5,723 nt of DNA, taken from assembly GCA_003535955.1 (NCBI GenBank), contig DPZM01000145.1, positions 2,598 through 8,320 of the forward strand, in the 5' to 3' direction. The notes under the pieces were generated by a model that saw only the letters and a program-made list of their open reading frames with translations, had not been told where the DNA came from and did not search any database. Origin of the DNA: Lachnospiraceae bacterium (GTDB lineage: Bacteria; Bacillota; Clostridia; Lachnospirales; Lachnospiraceae). Positions 1 through 5,723 of the stretch are shown in pieces. The translations under genes and the position numbers were made by a program. How positions within the stretch are numbered: position 1 is the stretch's first letter; each line of letters begins with the position of its first letter.

Positions 1-12
1 AGGGGTTAACAG

Positions 13-3000
13 CTACTTCACGATCACCGTGCAGGTAACCTTCTTATTGGAGCCGTCATTCGTTACTCCGGTAATGGTAGCCTTACCGGAAGATAATCCC
101 TTGACAGCCAGTACCTGACCATCCCCTGTAATGACAGTATCACCTGCTTTTTCAAATGCCTCTTCTGTCGGCCCATCATATTCGGATATTGCCGCAAGCT
201 TTACTATAGGTGATATTGTTGTCCAGGTGATGCTGCTGTCACTCGCATCCTCCGGCTTGATCTCGATCACAGCAATCTTTCCGTAGCGGTTTTTCTCATC
301 AGTTCCAAGCTCCAGCTTCTTCTTGTCAAGCTTTAAGCTCTTAACCGGAGTATATACATTGAATCCCACCATGTCATAGACCATATCACCGGATTCTGCC
401 GCATCCCAGTTTGCAATGGCATAGATCCACACTCTGCCGGGTCTTAATGCCTTGATCCTGCCCTTGTCATCTACAGTGGCAATGGAGTTATCGGAACTGT
501 CCCAACTAAGTGGTGAGGATGATTTTCCGGAACCTGATAATTCGGTAGCCGTCTTCATCTTGAAGGTCTTTCCGACAGCCAGGCCGTTTTGGGACAATGT
601 TACCTTGTTAGTAAAGGTAACCTTCGTTACTTTGGGCGTAACCGTTACATTACAGGAAACTTGCTTATCGCCGGCCTTGGCGGTTATTATTGCCGTACCC
701 GCCTTAACTGCGGTCACGGTGCCGTTTTCATCAACCTTGGCGATTGATTCATTATCACTGGCCCATTCAATCTTATCAACTCCGTCAGGATTGAGGGGTT
801 CAAGGCTTACACTTAGTGAATCATCGATACAGCCCTCATCAATTGACAGCTTTTTTTTATTGATTTTTATCTTCTTAAGCGGATTGGAATCCACGATGCT
901 CACATTACAGGTTAGGATTTTCTCATACTTATACGCACTGATCTTAGCCCTGACGGGAATATTCTTAACAGTCCCCAATCCATCAGCCGGGGTTATCATC
1001 ACTGTTGTAGCATCCCCCTCAACCGGCGTTATCTTTAAGTATTTCTCATCCGTCGTAAATTCAACAGTCGGTCTCACTCCCAGCCTGACTCCGGTAGCAC
1101 TGTTCTTGACCATACTCGGTGTCACGCCGGTGGCATATGCGCTTAAGGACAGTCCCTTCGCATTTTCGCTCCGGCTTACAACACCCTTCGTCACATTTAG
1201 CCCGACCTTCTTTACCGGGTTATAAACCGTAATATAGGTTGTTCTCACAAGATCATGGTTTACTTTGCTTATGGCAAACACCTTGACCTTTCCTTCATTC
1301 TTCCCTTTGAGTACGCCCTTATCGGATATCGTGGCAATGAATTCATTATCAACCTCCCAGACAATATCCGGATTTTGCGGTTTGTCACCGTCCCAGGCAA
1401 CTGCCATTGCAAGGCTCTTTCCTACCGGAACATCCGTTGCACCATTCTTCCCCGTGATTTTAAAATCATCAACCGGATTTCCTACCTTGATCGAGCACAC
1501 TGCCTTCTTATTGCTGCTATCCGTTGCCGAGGCGGTTACCTTTACACTGCCTGCCTTTTCTCCTGTAACATATGCACTCATTGTATCGGGTGAAGGGATT
1601 ATTGTGACATTGGTATTATCCGCTGTCCATTTAAGCTTCTGCCCCGCTGTAACGGGAAGAACAGTCGCGAGCAGAGTTACGGACTCACCCTTACCTAAAT
1701 TGTATTTCTTTTCATTAAGAGTCACCGATGATACCGGTTCCTTAACAAACGGCAATGACCGGCGGATACTTATTGTTATAAAGTAGTCTTCATAATTGGC
1801 CAGACTGACAGATATCGTTATACTGCCATTTTCTCCGGCATCGGAACTATTCAGCGTATAACTCAGCTCATGACTATCCTCATCAATTACGGGCTCAATC
1901 TTATAGCTTAATCCTTCCACCTCAGGCTTACCGTATGCTAATCCGGTTGTGTTCTCAGGAAGGAAGCCCCTCAGGTCAATGCTGTTTGACGTCTCCTCCT
2001 GATCATGGGTGATTTGCAGCTGCGTTTCTCCCTCATACCTTGCCTTATTAATTGTTGCCGTAACATTAGATGCCTTAACCAACTCCTTACCGTATCCGTC
2101 TACGGTCTTAAACCAGATCTTGTAATCTCCTGCATCTACAGCCGTCGGGATCTGCTCACTGAACTCTTCTTCCGAAGGTTCATTATCTTTATCATCCCCC
2201 AAAGCATAGACTATCCTGCCGCCGTCACCCTCAATTTCGCCGGGAGTTAAGAGCAGCTTCTTTTCGGTGCCGTCATAGGTATACTTACCTGCCTGCGGGG
2301 CAGTTATCCCGGGAATACTTTCCGCAATGATCTCCATGGGTTCGGATTCATAACTTTTGCCATCCTTTTCAACATACACCCTGACATGATAGGTACCGGC
2401 TTTGCTGAATGTGACCATTCCATCCTCAGTAAGGTCTATCCCATTCCTCTTGAGCTCCACCGATTTCCATTTATACTCCACTTGATTATCACTACTGTCA
2501 CGGACTACCGCTGACAGCTTGTTATCACCTTCTATATTCTCGGCAGGAGCACCCACTCTTCCCGAGTAGCTTCCTTTAATTTCAAATTTGTAGGGATCAT
2601 CCGGCCTGCTGTCACTGATAACCAGCTTAAGGGCTGCTGTAGATTTAAGGCTCTCGTTCGTCGCATAGGTATCCGGAGCCTCGTAGGAATTATATCCGGC
2701 TGTTTTTTCGTTTATTCTGTATATCAGATAGCAGGATCCGGTACTTACAGCTTCGAATCTATCCTGCCCTGCAACCTTTTTAAGGACAACGGGTGTATTT
2801 TCTGTAAGCTCGTTCCCGTTTTCATCGGCGATATACCAGCTCCCGTAACCCTTATTGAATTTGCAATAAGGTACGCCGTCCCTGTCATATCCATCAAGTT
2901 CCAGGCTATCCGGTGTGATATAGTCGCCAACCTTCATATTGGCTGTATAAAACTGAAGATTATTATAGTCCACCTGTTTATTCTCTATGAAGGAATAACC

Positions 3001-4533
3001 CGGCGCTTTCAGCTTTATTTTCTCCAACTTATACAGCGGCACAGCCCCCTCTATCTTAAAGCCTTCTGCCTTCAAGTTTTCCGAGAAGGCTGCCCCGGTT
3101 CCGGACATCGGAACATGCGTGGTGATAAGTTCGATCGCTCTTTTTATCTCATCAACCGATAAAGCCTGTGACCAGATGATATTCTGATCATCATATCCGT
3201 CTTTCTTACCCTCTTCAAACGCACGATGCTTGAGGTTTGTCCGTGCATTACTTCCAAAGGAAAGCTTGGTGCCGCCCAATACTTCCAAGAGATTAGCCCA
3301 ACTGATCTCTACATCATAGGTAAGCGCAACAGGGCAATTATACCTGGTAAGAACAGAAGCGTCTGTTGTATAATTCCGTAACATGAGCACAGAATGAGCC
3401 GGAACGGTAACGCTTACAGTTCTTGAGTTATTATAATTCTGGGTATTTGTATTTGTTTTCGACCAGCCGTTCTGGACCGCCTGGGTCGCTTTGAAGCTTA
3501 CCTTCTCACTGACCTTGGCACATATAAAATCAAACTCTGCGCCGACCTCAAACCCCTCCTCAAAGGAATAACTGCTCGAGTGGTTTACCGTACTGGACAG
3601 GCTGACTGAGCCTCCCTCGGATTCGGTGACCGACGCCGTAGAATCCCTTGTCGTATTGTTTGTAAACTCTGATGCCTTTGCTCCGGCCGTATTTCTCTCT
3701 CCCGATTGAGTTGAAACATAATTGCTTGAAACCGATGCATCCGGCAGAAGCGGAGATACCTTAAAGTTCGAATATCTCACAATAATACCGGTATTAGATA
3801 GTGGAACCGGAAGAATTGGTATAACTGAATTTTCAAACAGTTGTTCCACCTTTTTGGTCGATGTATTGTATTTTCCGGCTATTACTGCGGATCCGCTGTT
3901 TTTCGAGTCTTTTATATATTTAACTGCTTCCTTCTTGGCATTCTGTCCCGCCTGCCCCCCATAAGCGAACTGACTGTCAGGGATGACTCCGATAGCCGTC
4001 ATCATCCACAATTCTCCAAGGGAGAAGCCGTCAAGATACTCGCTTCGTGTATTGAACAGATCCTCATAGAAGAGCTTGTCGCTGTCAATGTTATTGGAAT
4101 TGACATTATAGTAGCATATACCGTTAACATCGTAATGATCCTCAACGGGATTGGGCTCCTTGCCGTCCTGCGTATCGCCATTTGCGGCTGTATCCGCATC
4201 CATATCGGCAGCTATACCCGTATCAATATCAACAGTTCCATCCTCTCCTGTATCGGCAGCTATATCCGCATAGTTATCAGCAGATGCATCCGGGGCTGAA
4301 TCTGCGTTAAAATAGGTATTGGCATCGTCGACCAAGCCTGTATCGTCTTCACCCGGCACATCGGCAGTTACATCTTCCGGGCTATCAGCATCAGTCAAAA
4401 GGATATCCTCCCCGTTTTCATCACTCAGGATAAGTTCATCCGCCGCAAATGCAGGCACCGCCTCCCCGATCGACGAAAAGGCAAGCACCATTGCCAGCAA
4501 TGCGCCGATAAATCTTCTTGTCTTTTTTCTCAT
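13..4533 (-). CDS. Large secreted multidomain protein: aerolysin/ETX-MTX2-like module followed by Ig-like and Big_2 domains
   Basis: The protein has 1506 residues and I know no named homologue. Residues 1-30 are a Sec signal peptide (MRKKTRR, hydrophobic core, VPAFA cleavage site). Residues 31-133 are acidic and low in complexity. Residues 134-244 form an unrecognised domain. Residues about 245-505 read like an aerolysin/epsilon-toxin-type beta-pore-forming fold: FTNNTT at 290-295, Ser/Thr-rich alternating strands at 297-375, VPAHS at 377-381. Residues 511-924 are Ig-like domains including one MBG-like domain (742-830). Six Big_2-like domains fill 931-1506, with motifs such as IEWASDNESIAKVDENGTV. 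I chose the ATG at 4533 because AAGGAGG lies 7 bases upstream and it starts the signal peptide exactly. An in-frame ATG at 4599 would put 22 non-signal residues in front. The stop is TAG. No LPXTG, SLH, transmembrane or GW/choline-binding anchor is visible, so it is probably released or held non-covalently. Secretion is well supported; pore formation is inferred from sequence pattern; the target is unknown. It could instead be an adhesin that reuses the fold. Confidence 0.93.
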   Translation of the reverse strand: MRKKTRRFIGALLAMVLAFSSIGEAVPAFAADELILSDENGEDILLTDADSPEDVTADVPGEDDTGLVDDANTYFNADSAPDASADNYADIAADTGEDGTVDIDTGIAADMDADTAANGDTQDGKEPNPVEDHYDVNGICYYNVNSNNIDSDKLFYEDLFNTRSEYLDGFSLGELWMMTAIGVIPDSQFAYGGQAGQNAKKEAVKYIKDSKNSGSAVIAGKYNTSTKKVEQLFENSVIPILPVPLSNTGIIVRYSNFKVSPLLPDASVSSNYVSTQSGERNTAGAKASEFTNNTTRDSTASVTESEGGSVSLSSTVNHSSSYSFEEGFEVGAEFDFICAKVSEKVSFKATQAVQNGWSKTNTNTQNYNNSRTVSVTVPAHSVLMLRNYTTDASVLTRYNCPVALTYDVEISWANLLEVLGGTKLSFGSNARTNLKHRAFEEGKKDGYDDQNIIWSQALSVDEIKRAIELITTHVPMSGTGAAFSENLKAEGFKIEGAVPLYKLEKIKLKAPGYSFIENKQVDYNNLQFYTANMKVGDYITPDSLELDGYDRDGVPYCKFNKGYGSWYIADENGNELTENTPVVLKKVAGQDRFEAVSTGSCYLIYRINEKTAGYNSYEAPDTYATNESLKSTAALKLVISDSRPDDPYKFEIKGSYSGRVGAPAENIEGDNKLSAVVRDSSDNQVEYKWKSVELKRNGIDLTEDGMVTFSKAGTYHVRVYVEKDGKSYESEPMEIIAESIPGITAPQAGKYTYDGTEKKLLLTPGEIEGDGGRIVYALGDDKDNEPSEEEFSEQIPTAVDAGDYKIWFKTVDGYGKELVKASNVTATINKARYEGETQLQITHDQEETSNSIDLRGFLPENTTGLAYGKPEVEGLSYKIEPVIDEDSHELSYTLNSSDAGENGSITISVSLANYEDYFITISIRRSLPFVKEPVSSVTLNEKKYNLGKGESVTLLATVLPVTAGQKLKWTADNTNVTIIPSPDTMSAYVTGEKAGSVKVTASATDSSNKKAVCSIKVGNPVDDFKITGKNGATDVPVGKSLAMAVAWDGDKPQNPDIVWEVDNEFIATISDKGVLKGKNEGKVKVFAISKVNHDLVRTTYITVYNPVKKVGLNVTKGVVSRSENAKGLSLSAYATGVTPSMVKNSATGVRLGVRPTVEFTTDEKYLKITPVEGDATTVMITPADGLGTVKNIPVRAKISAYKYEKILTCNVSIVDSNPLKKIKINKKKLSIDEGCIDDSLSVSLEPLNPDGVDKIEWASDNESIAKVDENGTVTAVKAGTAIITAKAGDKQVSCNVTVTPKVTKVTFTNKVTLSQNGLAVGKTFKMKTATELSGSGKSSSPLSWDSSDNSIATVDDKGRIKALRPGRVWIYAIANWDAAESGDMVYDMVGFNVYTPVKSLKLDKKKLELGTDEKNRYGKIAVIEIKPEDASDSSITWTTISPIVKLAAISEYDGPTEEAFEKAGDTVITGDGQVLAVKGLSSGKATITGVTNDGSNKKVTCTVIVK
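16..1743 (-). repeat. Six tandem Big_2-like (bacterial Ig-like) domains
   Basis: Residues 931-1506 divide into six units of about 83-111 residues, at approximately 931-1017, 1019-1105, 1106-1215, 1217-1299, 1300-1395 and 1396-1506. Most start with a V-K-x-L/V-x-L strand (PVSSVTLNEKKYNL, PLKKIKINKKKLSI, PVKSLKLDKKKLEL). Most carry a W-x-x-D/S-N turn, then a G-x-V/L-x-A/G-x-x-x-G motif and a closing strand often containing one Cys (CSIKV, CNVSIV, CNVTV, CTVIV). The fourth unit is the most canonical. The third lacks the usual motif and the sixth has an acidic insertion around 1451-1465. Big_2 domains occur in surface adhesins such as intimin; here they form the C-terminal stalk. Confidence 0.85.
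1762..3003 (-). other. Ig-like beta-sandwich region including one MBG-like domain
   Basis: Residues 511-924 appear to hold four beta-sandwich units. The first (about 511-640) carries MKVGDYITPDSLELDGYD and ends in LKLVISD. The second (about 648-738) resembles PKD/Ig-like domains (EYKWKSVEL, FSKAGTYHVRVYV). The third (742-830) is MBG-like: YTYDGTEKKLLLTPG at the start, IVYALG in the middle, IPTAVDAGDYKIWFKT near the end. The fourth (about 831-924) ends with SITISVSLANYEDYFITISI, a pattern that commonly follows MBG domains in clostridial surface proteins. These probably act as stalk or binding units. Boundaries are approximate. Confidence 0.65.
3019..3801 (-). other. Aerolysin/epsilon-toxin (ETX/MTX2)-like domain, putative beta-pore-forming module
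   Basis: This covers residues about 245-505. Seen directly: strands RYSNFKVSPLLPD (253-265) and FTNNTT (290-295); a Ser/Thr-rich stretch with alternating polar and apolar residues (GGSVSLSSTVNHSSSYSF, 307-324); FEVGAEFDF (328-336) and KVSFKATQ (344-351); an Asn/Thr/Ser-rich strand (KTNTNTQNYNNS, 359-370); VSVTVPAHSV (373-382); a strand with CPVALTYDVEI (400-410); and MSGTGAAFSEN (476-485) before a last strand FKIEGAVPL. Known for the family: ETX/MTX2 and aerolysin-like toxins have an N-N-T strand, a Ser/Thr-rich amphipathic tongue, a G-rich strand, a V-P-P-H/G element and a late G-x-F/Y strand in this order. The order and composition agree, but identity is low by eye and I cannot run a profile search. 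It may be a non-lytic relative of the fold. Confidence 0.6.
4135..4443 (-). other. Acidic low-complexity linker or pro-region of the large secreted protein
   Basis: Residues 31-133 are dominated by Asp, Glu, Ala, Thr and Gly. About 30 of the 94 residues from 31 to 124 are acidic, and no Lys or Arg occurs between Arg7 and Lys125. The segment is probably disordered. Its place directly after the signal peptide and before the folded toxin-like part fits a spacer or a masking pro-region, but its role is not shown by the sequence. The first possible trypsin-like cleavage positions (Lys125, Lys153, Arg163) lie just after it. Confidence 0.8.
4203..4268 (-). repeat. Short in-frame direct repeat, 48-base spacing, in the acidic linker
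   Basis: The 14-base string tatcggcagctata occurs exactly at 4203-4216 and again at 4251-4264 (plus-strand reading). The match continues to 18 bases with one mismatch. The 48-base spacing is a multiple of three, so each copy encodes Ile-Ala-Ala-Asp, at residues 107-110 and 91-94. This is an in-frame duplication of a 16-residue unit that has since diverged. Such repeats allow length changes in the linker without a frameshift. Confidence 0.75.
4444..4533 (-). other. Signal peptide coding segment
   Basis: Residues 1-30 have a basic n-region (MRKKTRR), a hydrophobic core (FIGALLAMVLAF) and a c-region ending VPAFA before ADE. This is a standard Sec/signal peptidase I site, with cleavage after Ala30 or Ala31. 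There is no lipobox cysteine, so this is not a lipoprotein. The segment fixes the start codon at 4533. Confidence 0.92.
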
Positions 4534-4540
4534 AGTAATT

Positions 4541-4547
4541 CCTCCTT
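4541..4547 (-). promoter_or_regulatory. Shine-Dalgarno site for the large secreted protein
   Basis: AAGGAGG on the minus strand lies 7 bases before the ATG at 4533. It is a near-perfect anti-16S match and decides the start. The in-frame ATG at 4599 has only a weaker GAGGG at 4-base spacing. Confidence 0.9.
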
Positions 4548-4631
4548 GAATAATAGGTATTGCCTCTTCATGTATCATAAGGCATGCTCCAAATAACATT
4601 TTTCCCTCATAATAGTAATAAACCGAGATAT

Positions 4632-4661
4632 ATTATATCACCGTTTTGTCACATAGCACAA
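4632..4661 (-). promoter_or_regulatory. Predicted sigma-A promoter with extended -10
   Basis: On the minus strand a perfect TATAAT (4637 to 4632) is preceded by TGa (4640 to 4638), giving an extended -10. A weak -35, TTGTGC (4661 to 4656), lies 18 bases upstream. The predicted transcription start is near 4625, leaving an untranslated leader of roughly 90 bases before the ATG at 4533. This would let the large gene be transcribed independently of ribD. It is predicted from consensus only. Confidence 0.65.
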
Positions 4662-4700
4662 GATATGTTACGCATTTTTTTTGCAGTCAATGCTTACGCT

Positions 4701-5723
4701 TCATTTCTTTATACTTTTACTATAGCTTAACCGTATATCTTCACCATAACGGGTAACCTCTTTTAATACATAGCCTACAGCCTCATCCACTCCGGCTATT
4801 CCCGTCCCTTCAACAGGGGTCCTCGCATCTAATCCTCCGAATATCTTAGGTGCGATAAACATATCCACCCTGTCAACAAGACCGGCCCTTATAAGGCTGT
4901 AATTAAGAGTCCCTCCCCCTTCGACCAGAACACTGTCGATCCCCTGTCCGCCAAGGTACTTCATAAGATAAGCAACGTCTACATGGCCGTTTTCCGAGGG
5001 CGTTTTTACAAGCTCGACTCCTGCCTTCTTTAATTCTTCCGTCTTATCAATACATGCATCCCCTTTTGTTCCGGAACCTTCTCTATGAGCAATATCTGTA
5101 TCCGCTTCACAATATGCCACTATCGTCCTTAACTCTCCCGCCGTCTTTACTATACTGCTCCCAAGGGGGATACGAAGTCCTGAATCCGCTATTATCCTTA
5201 CCGGACTCTTAAGACCCTCCACCCTTACATTAAGCATCGGATCATCCGCAAGCACAGTCCCTATGCCTGCCATTATGGCCATGTATCTGTGCCTCATCTT
5301 TTGCACTTCAATGCGTGACTCTTCACCCGTGATCCACTTGGATGCTCCCGTTTTCGTCGCTATCTTACCATCCATGGTCATGGCGTATTTAAGAACCACA
5401 TAAGGTTGCTTCGTCGTTATGTATTTAAAGAAAACGGGATTGATGGCATCACATTCATCCCTAAGAAAGTCCTCAACCACTTCGATACCCGCATCCCTGA
5501 GTATCTTAACACCCTTACCCGCTACTAATGGATTGGGATCCCTCGATCCTATGACAACCTTCCCGATACCATTATCAATGATCGCCCCGGTACAAGGGGG
5601 CTGCTTGCCCTGATGGCAGCAGGGTTCAAGAGTCACATACAGGGTCGCTCCCTGCGCATCTTCTGTAAGTCCTGACAGGGCATCCCTTTCCGCATGAAGG
5701 TCTCCGTATCTTCTGTGATACCC
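4701..5723 (-). CDS. ribD: Bifunctional diaminohydroxyphosphoribosylaminopyrimidine deaminase / 5-amino-6-(5-phosphoribosylamino)uracil reductase RibD, 5' end beyond the window
   Basis: This cytosolic enzyme performs the second and third steps of riboflavin synthesis after GTP cyclohydrolase II: zinc-dependent deamination of the pyrimidine, then NADPH-dependent reduction of the ribose. The 340 visible residues run to the window edge without an in-frame stop. The deaminase zinc site is complete: HAE (visible residues 10-12), Cys35 and Cys44 in EPCCHQGKQPPC. The spacing of 25 and 9 equals that of E. coli RibD (His50, Cys75, Cys84), so about 40 N-terminal residues are missing. The reductase domain has MDGKIA (117-122), SKWITGEESR (128-137), VEGGGTLNYSL (267-277) and APKIFGG (291-297). 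A segment near visible residues 205-230 seems somewhat longer than usual. An initiator-like GTG at 5636 lies inside the deaminase domain and is not the true start, since HAE is upstream of it. The stop is TGA. No ribE, ribBA or ribH follows, so ribD is either last in its operon or alone; its own promoter or FMN riboswitch would lie outside. Confidence 0.97.
   Translation of the reverse strand, partial: GYHRRYGDLHAERDALSGLTEDAQGATLYVTLEPCCHQGKQPPCTGAIIDNGIGKVVIGSRDPNPLVAGKGVKILRDAGIEVVEDFLRDECDAINPVFFKYITTKQPYVVLKYAMTMDGKIATKTGASKWITGEESRIEVQKMRHRYMAIMAGIGTVLADDPMLNVRVEGLKSPVRIIADSGLRIPLGSSIVKTAGELRTIVAYCEADTDIAHREGSGTKGDACIDKTEELKKAGVELVKTPSENGHVDVAYLMKYLGGQGIDSVLVEGGGTLNYSLIRAGLVDRVDMFIAPKIFGGLDARTPVEGTGIAGVDEAVGYVLKEVTRYGEDIRLSYSKSIKK

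Larger units (their letters stand above)
4534..4700. other. Intergenic region between ribD and the large secreted-protein gene
   Basis: This 167-base AT-rich spacer contains the predicted promoter, the leader and the ribosome binding site of the downstream gene. I found no strong hairpin with a following U-run that would end ribD transcription on the minus strand. A small hairpin (TGCCT pairing with AGGCA, 4561-4584) could form in the leader but is weak. No RNA gene or riboswitch pattern is apparent. Confidence 0.6.

Noticed and set aside
452..1225. Open frame of 257 codons on the plus strand
   Set aside because: It is antisense to the Big_2 region, has no ribosome binding site worth noting, and its translation is a hydrophobic/Ser/Thr shadow of the real protein.
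1265..1786. Open frame of 173 codons on the plus strand, overlapping another at 1255-1593
   Set aside because: Both are antisense to well-supported Ig-like coding sequence and resemble no protein family.
3841..4299. Plus-strand open frame of 152 codons with Ile/Gly/Cys-rich repeats
   Set aside because: The apparent repeats (IGSYTRI, IGSYIRI) are the antisense reading of the Asp/Ala-rich linker.
4534..4599. In-frame upstream start adding 22 residues to the large protein
   Set aside because: The extension would bury the signal peptide and has only a weak GAGGG at short spacing, while the ATG at 4533 has AAGGAGG at 7 bases and begins a typical signal peptide.
4651..4682. ACATA/TATGT inverted repeat followed by a T8 run on the plus strand, as a terminator
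   Set aside because: The stem has only five A/T-rich pairs, six bases separate it from the T-run, and no plus-strand gene would use it.
4662..4690. Alternative promoter with TTGACT at 4690 to 4685
   Set aside because: The -35 is good, but the hexamer at 17-base spacing (CATATC) matches the -10 consensus poorly. The extended -10 downstream is better.
4534..4700. FMN riboswitch or other leader RNA between the genes
   Set aside because: No conserved RFN-type motifs or strong multi-stem structure are visible. A ribD riboswitch would lie upstream of ribD, outside the window.
5634..5636. GTG at 5636 as the start of ribD
   Set aside because: The frame continues upstream through the HAE zinc-binding motif at 5688-5696 to the window edge, so the gene is cut by the window rather than starting here.
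1..5723. CRISPR array, insertion sequence, tRNA or rRNA
   Set aside because: No regularly spaced repeats, transposase motifs, terminal inverted repeats or tRNA-like stems were found; nearly all bases are explained by the two genes.

Overview
The window holds two genes, both on the minus strand, so transcription runs from the right edge to the left. The likely host is a Gram-positive Clostridia-type Firmicute, most plausibly Lachnospiraceae. This rests on the strong AAGGAGG ribosome binding site, moderate base composition, the MRKKTRR-type signal peptide, and a secreted protein built from MBG-like and Big_2 Ig-like domains. It is an impression from style, not a database match.

Right part (4701-5723): the 3' portion of ribD, the bifunctional riboflavin-biosynthesis deaminase/reductase. 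The reading frame stays open to the window edge. About 40 N-terminal residues lie outside, judged from the spacing of the three zinc ligands (H, C, C), which equals that of E. coli RibD.

Middle (4534-4700): a 167-base AT-rich intergenic region. It holds a good extended -10 promoter (TGaTATAAT) reading toward the left-hand gene, and a strong Shine-Dalgarno just before that gene's start. I see no convincing terminator after ribD. No other rib gene follows ribD.

Left part (13-4533): one very large secreted protein of 1506 residues. In order it has a signal peptide, a roughly 100-residue acidic low-complexity segment, an unrecognised N-terminal domain, a region with the sequence character of an aerolysin/epsilon-toxin (ETX/MTX2-like) beta-pore-forming domain, several Ig-like/MBG-like beta-sandwich domains, and six Big_2-like domains. 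It ends cleanly after the last beta strand, without an LPXTG, SLH, membrane or other recognisable anchor.

The two genes do not look functionally linked. The notable object is the apparent pore-forming-toxin-like module at the N-terminal end of a long Ig-like stalk. This assignment comes from motif and pattern reading only and needs a profile or structure search to confirm.
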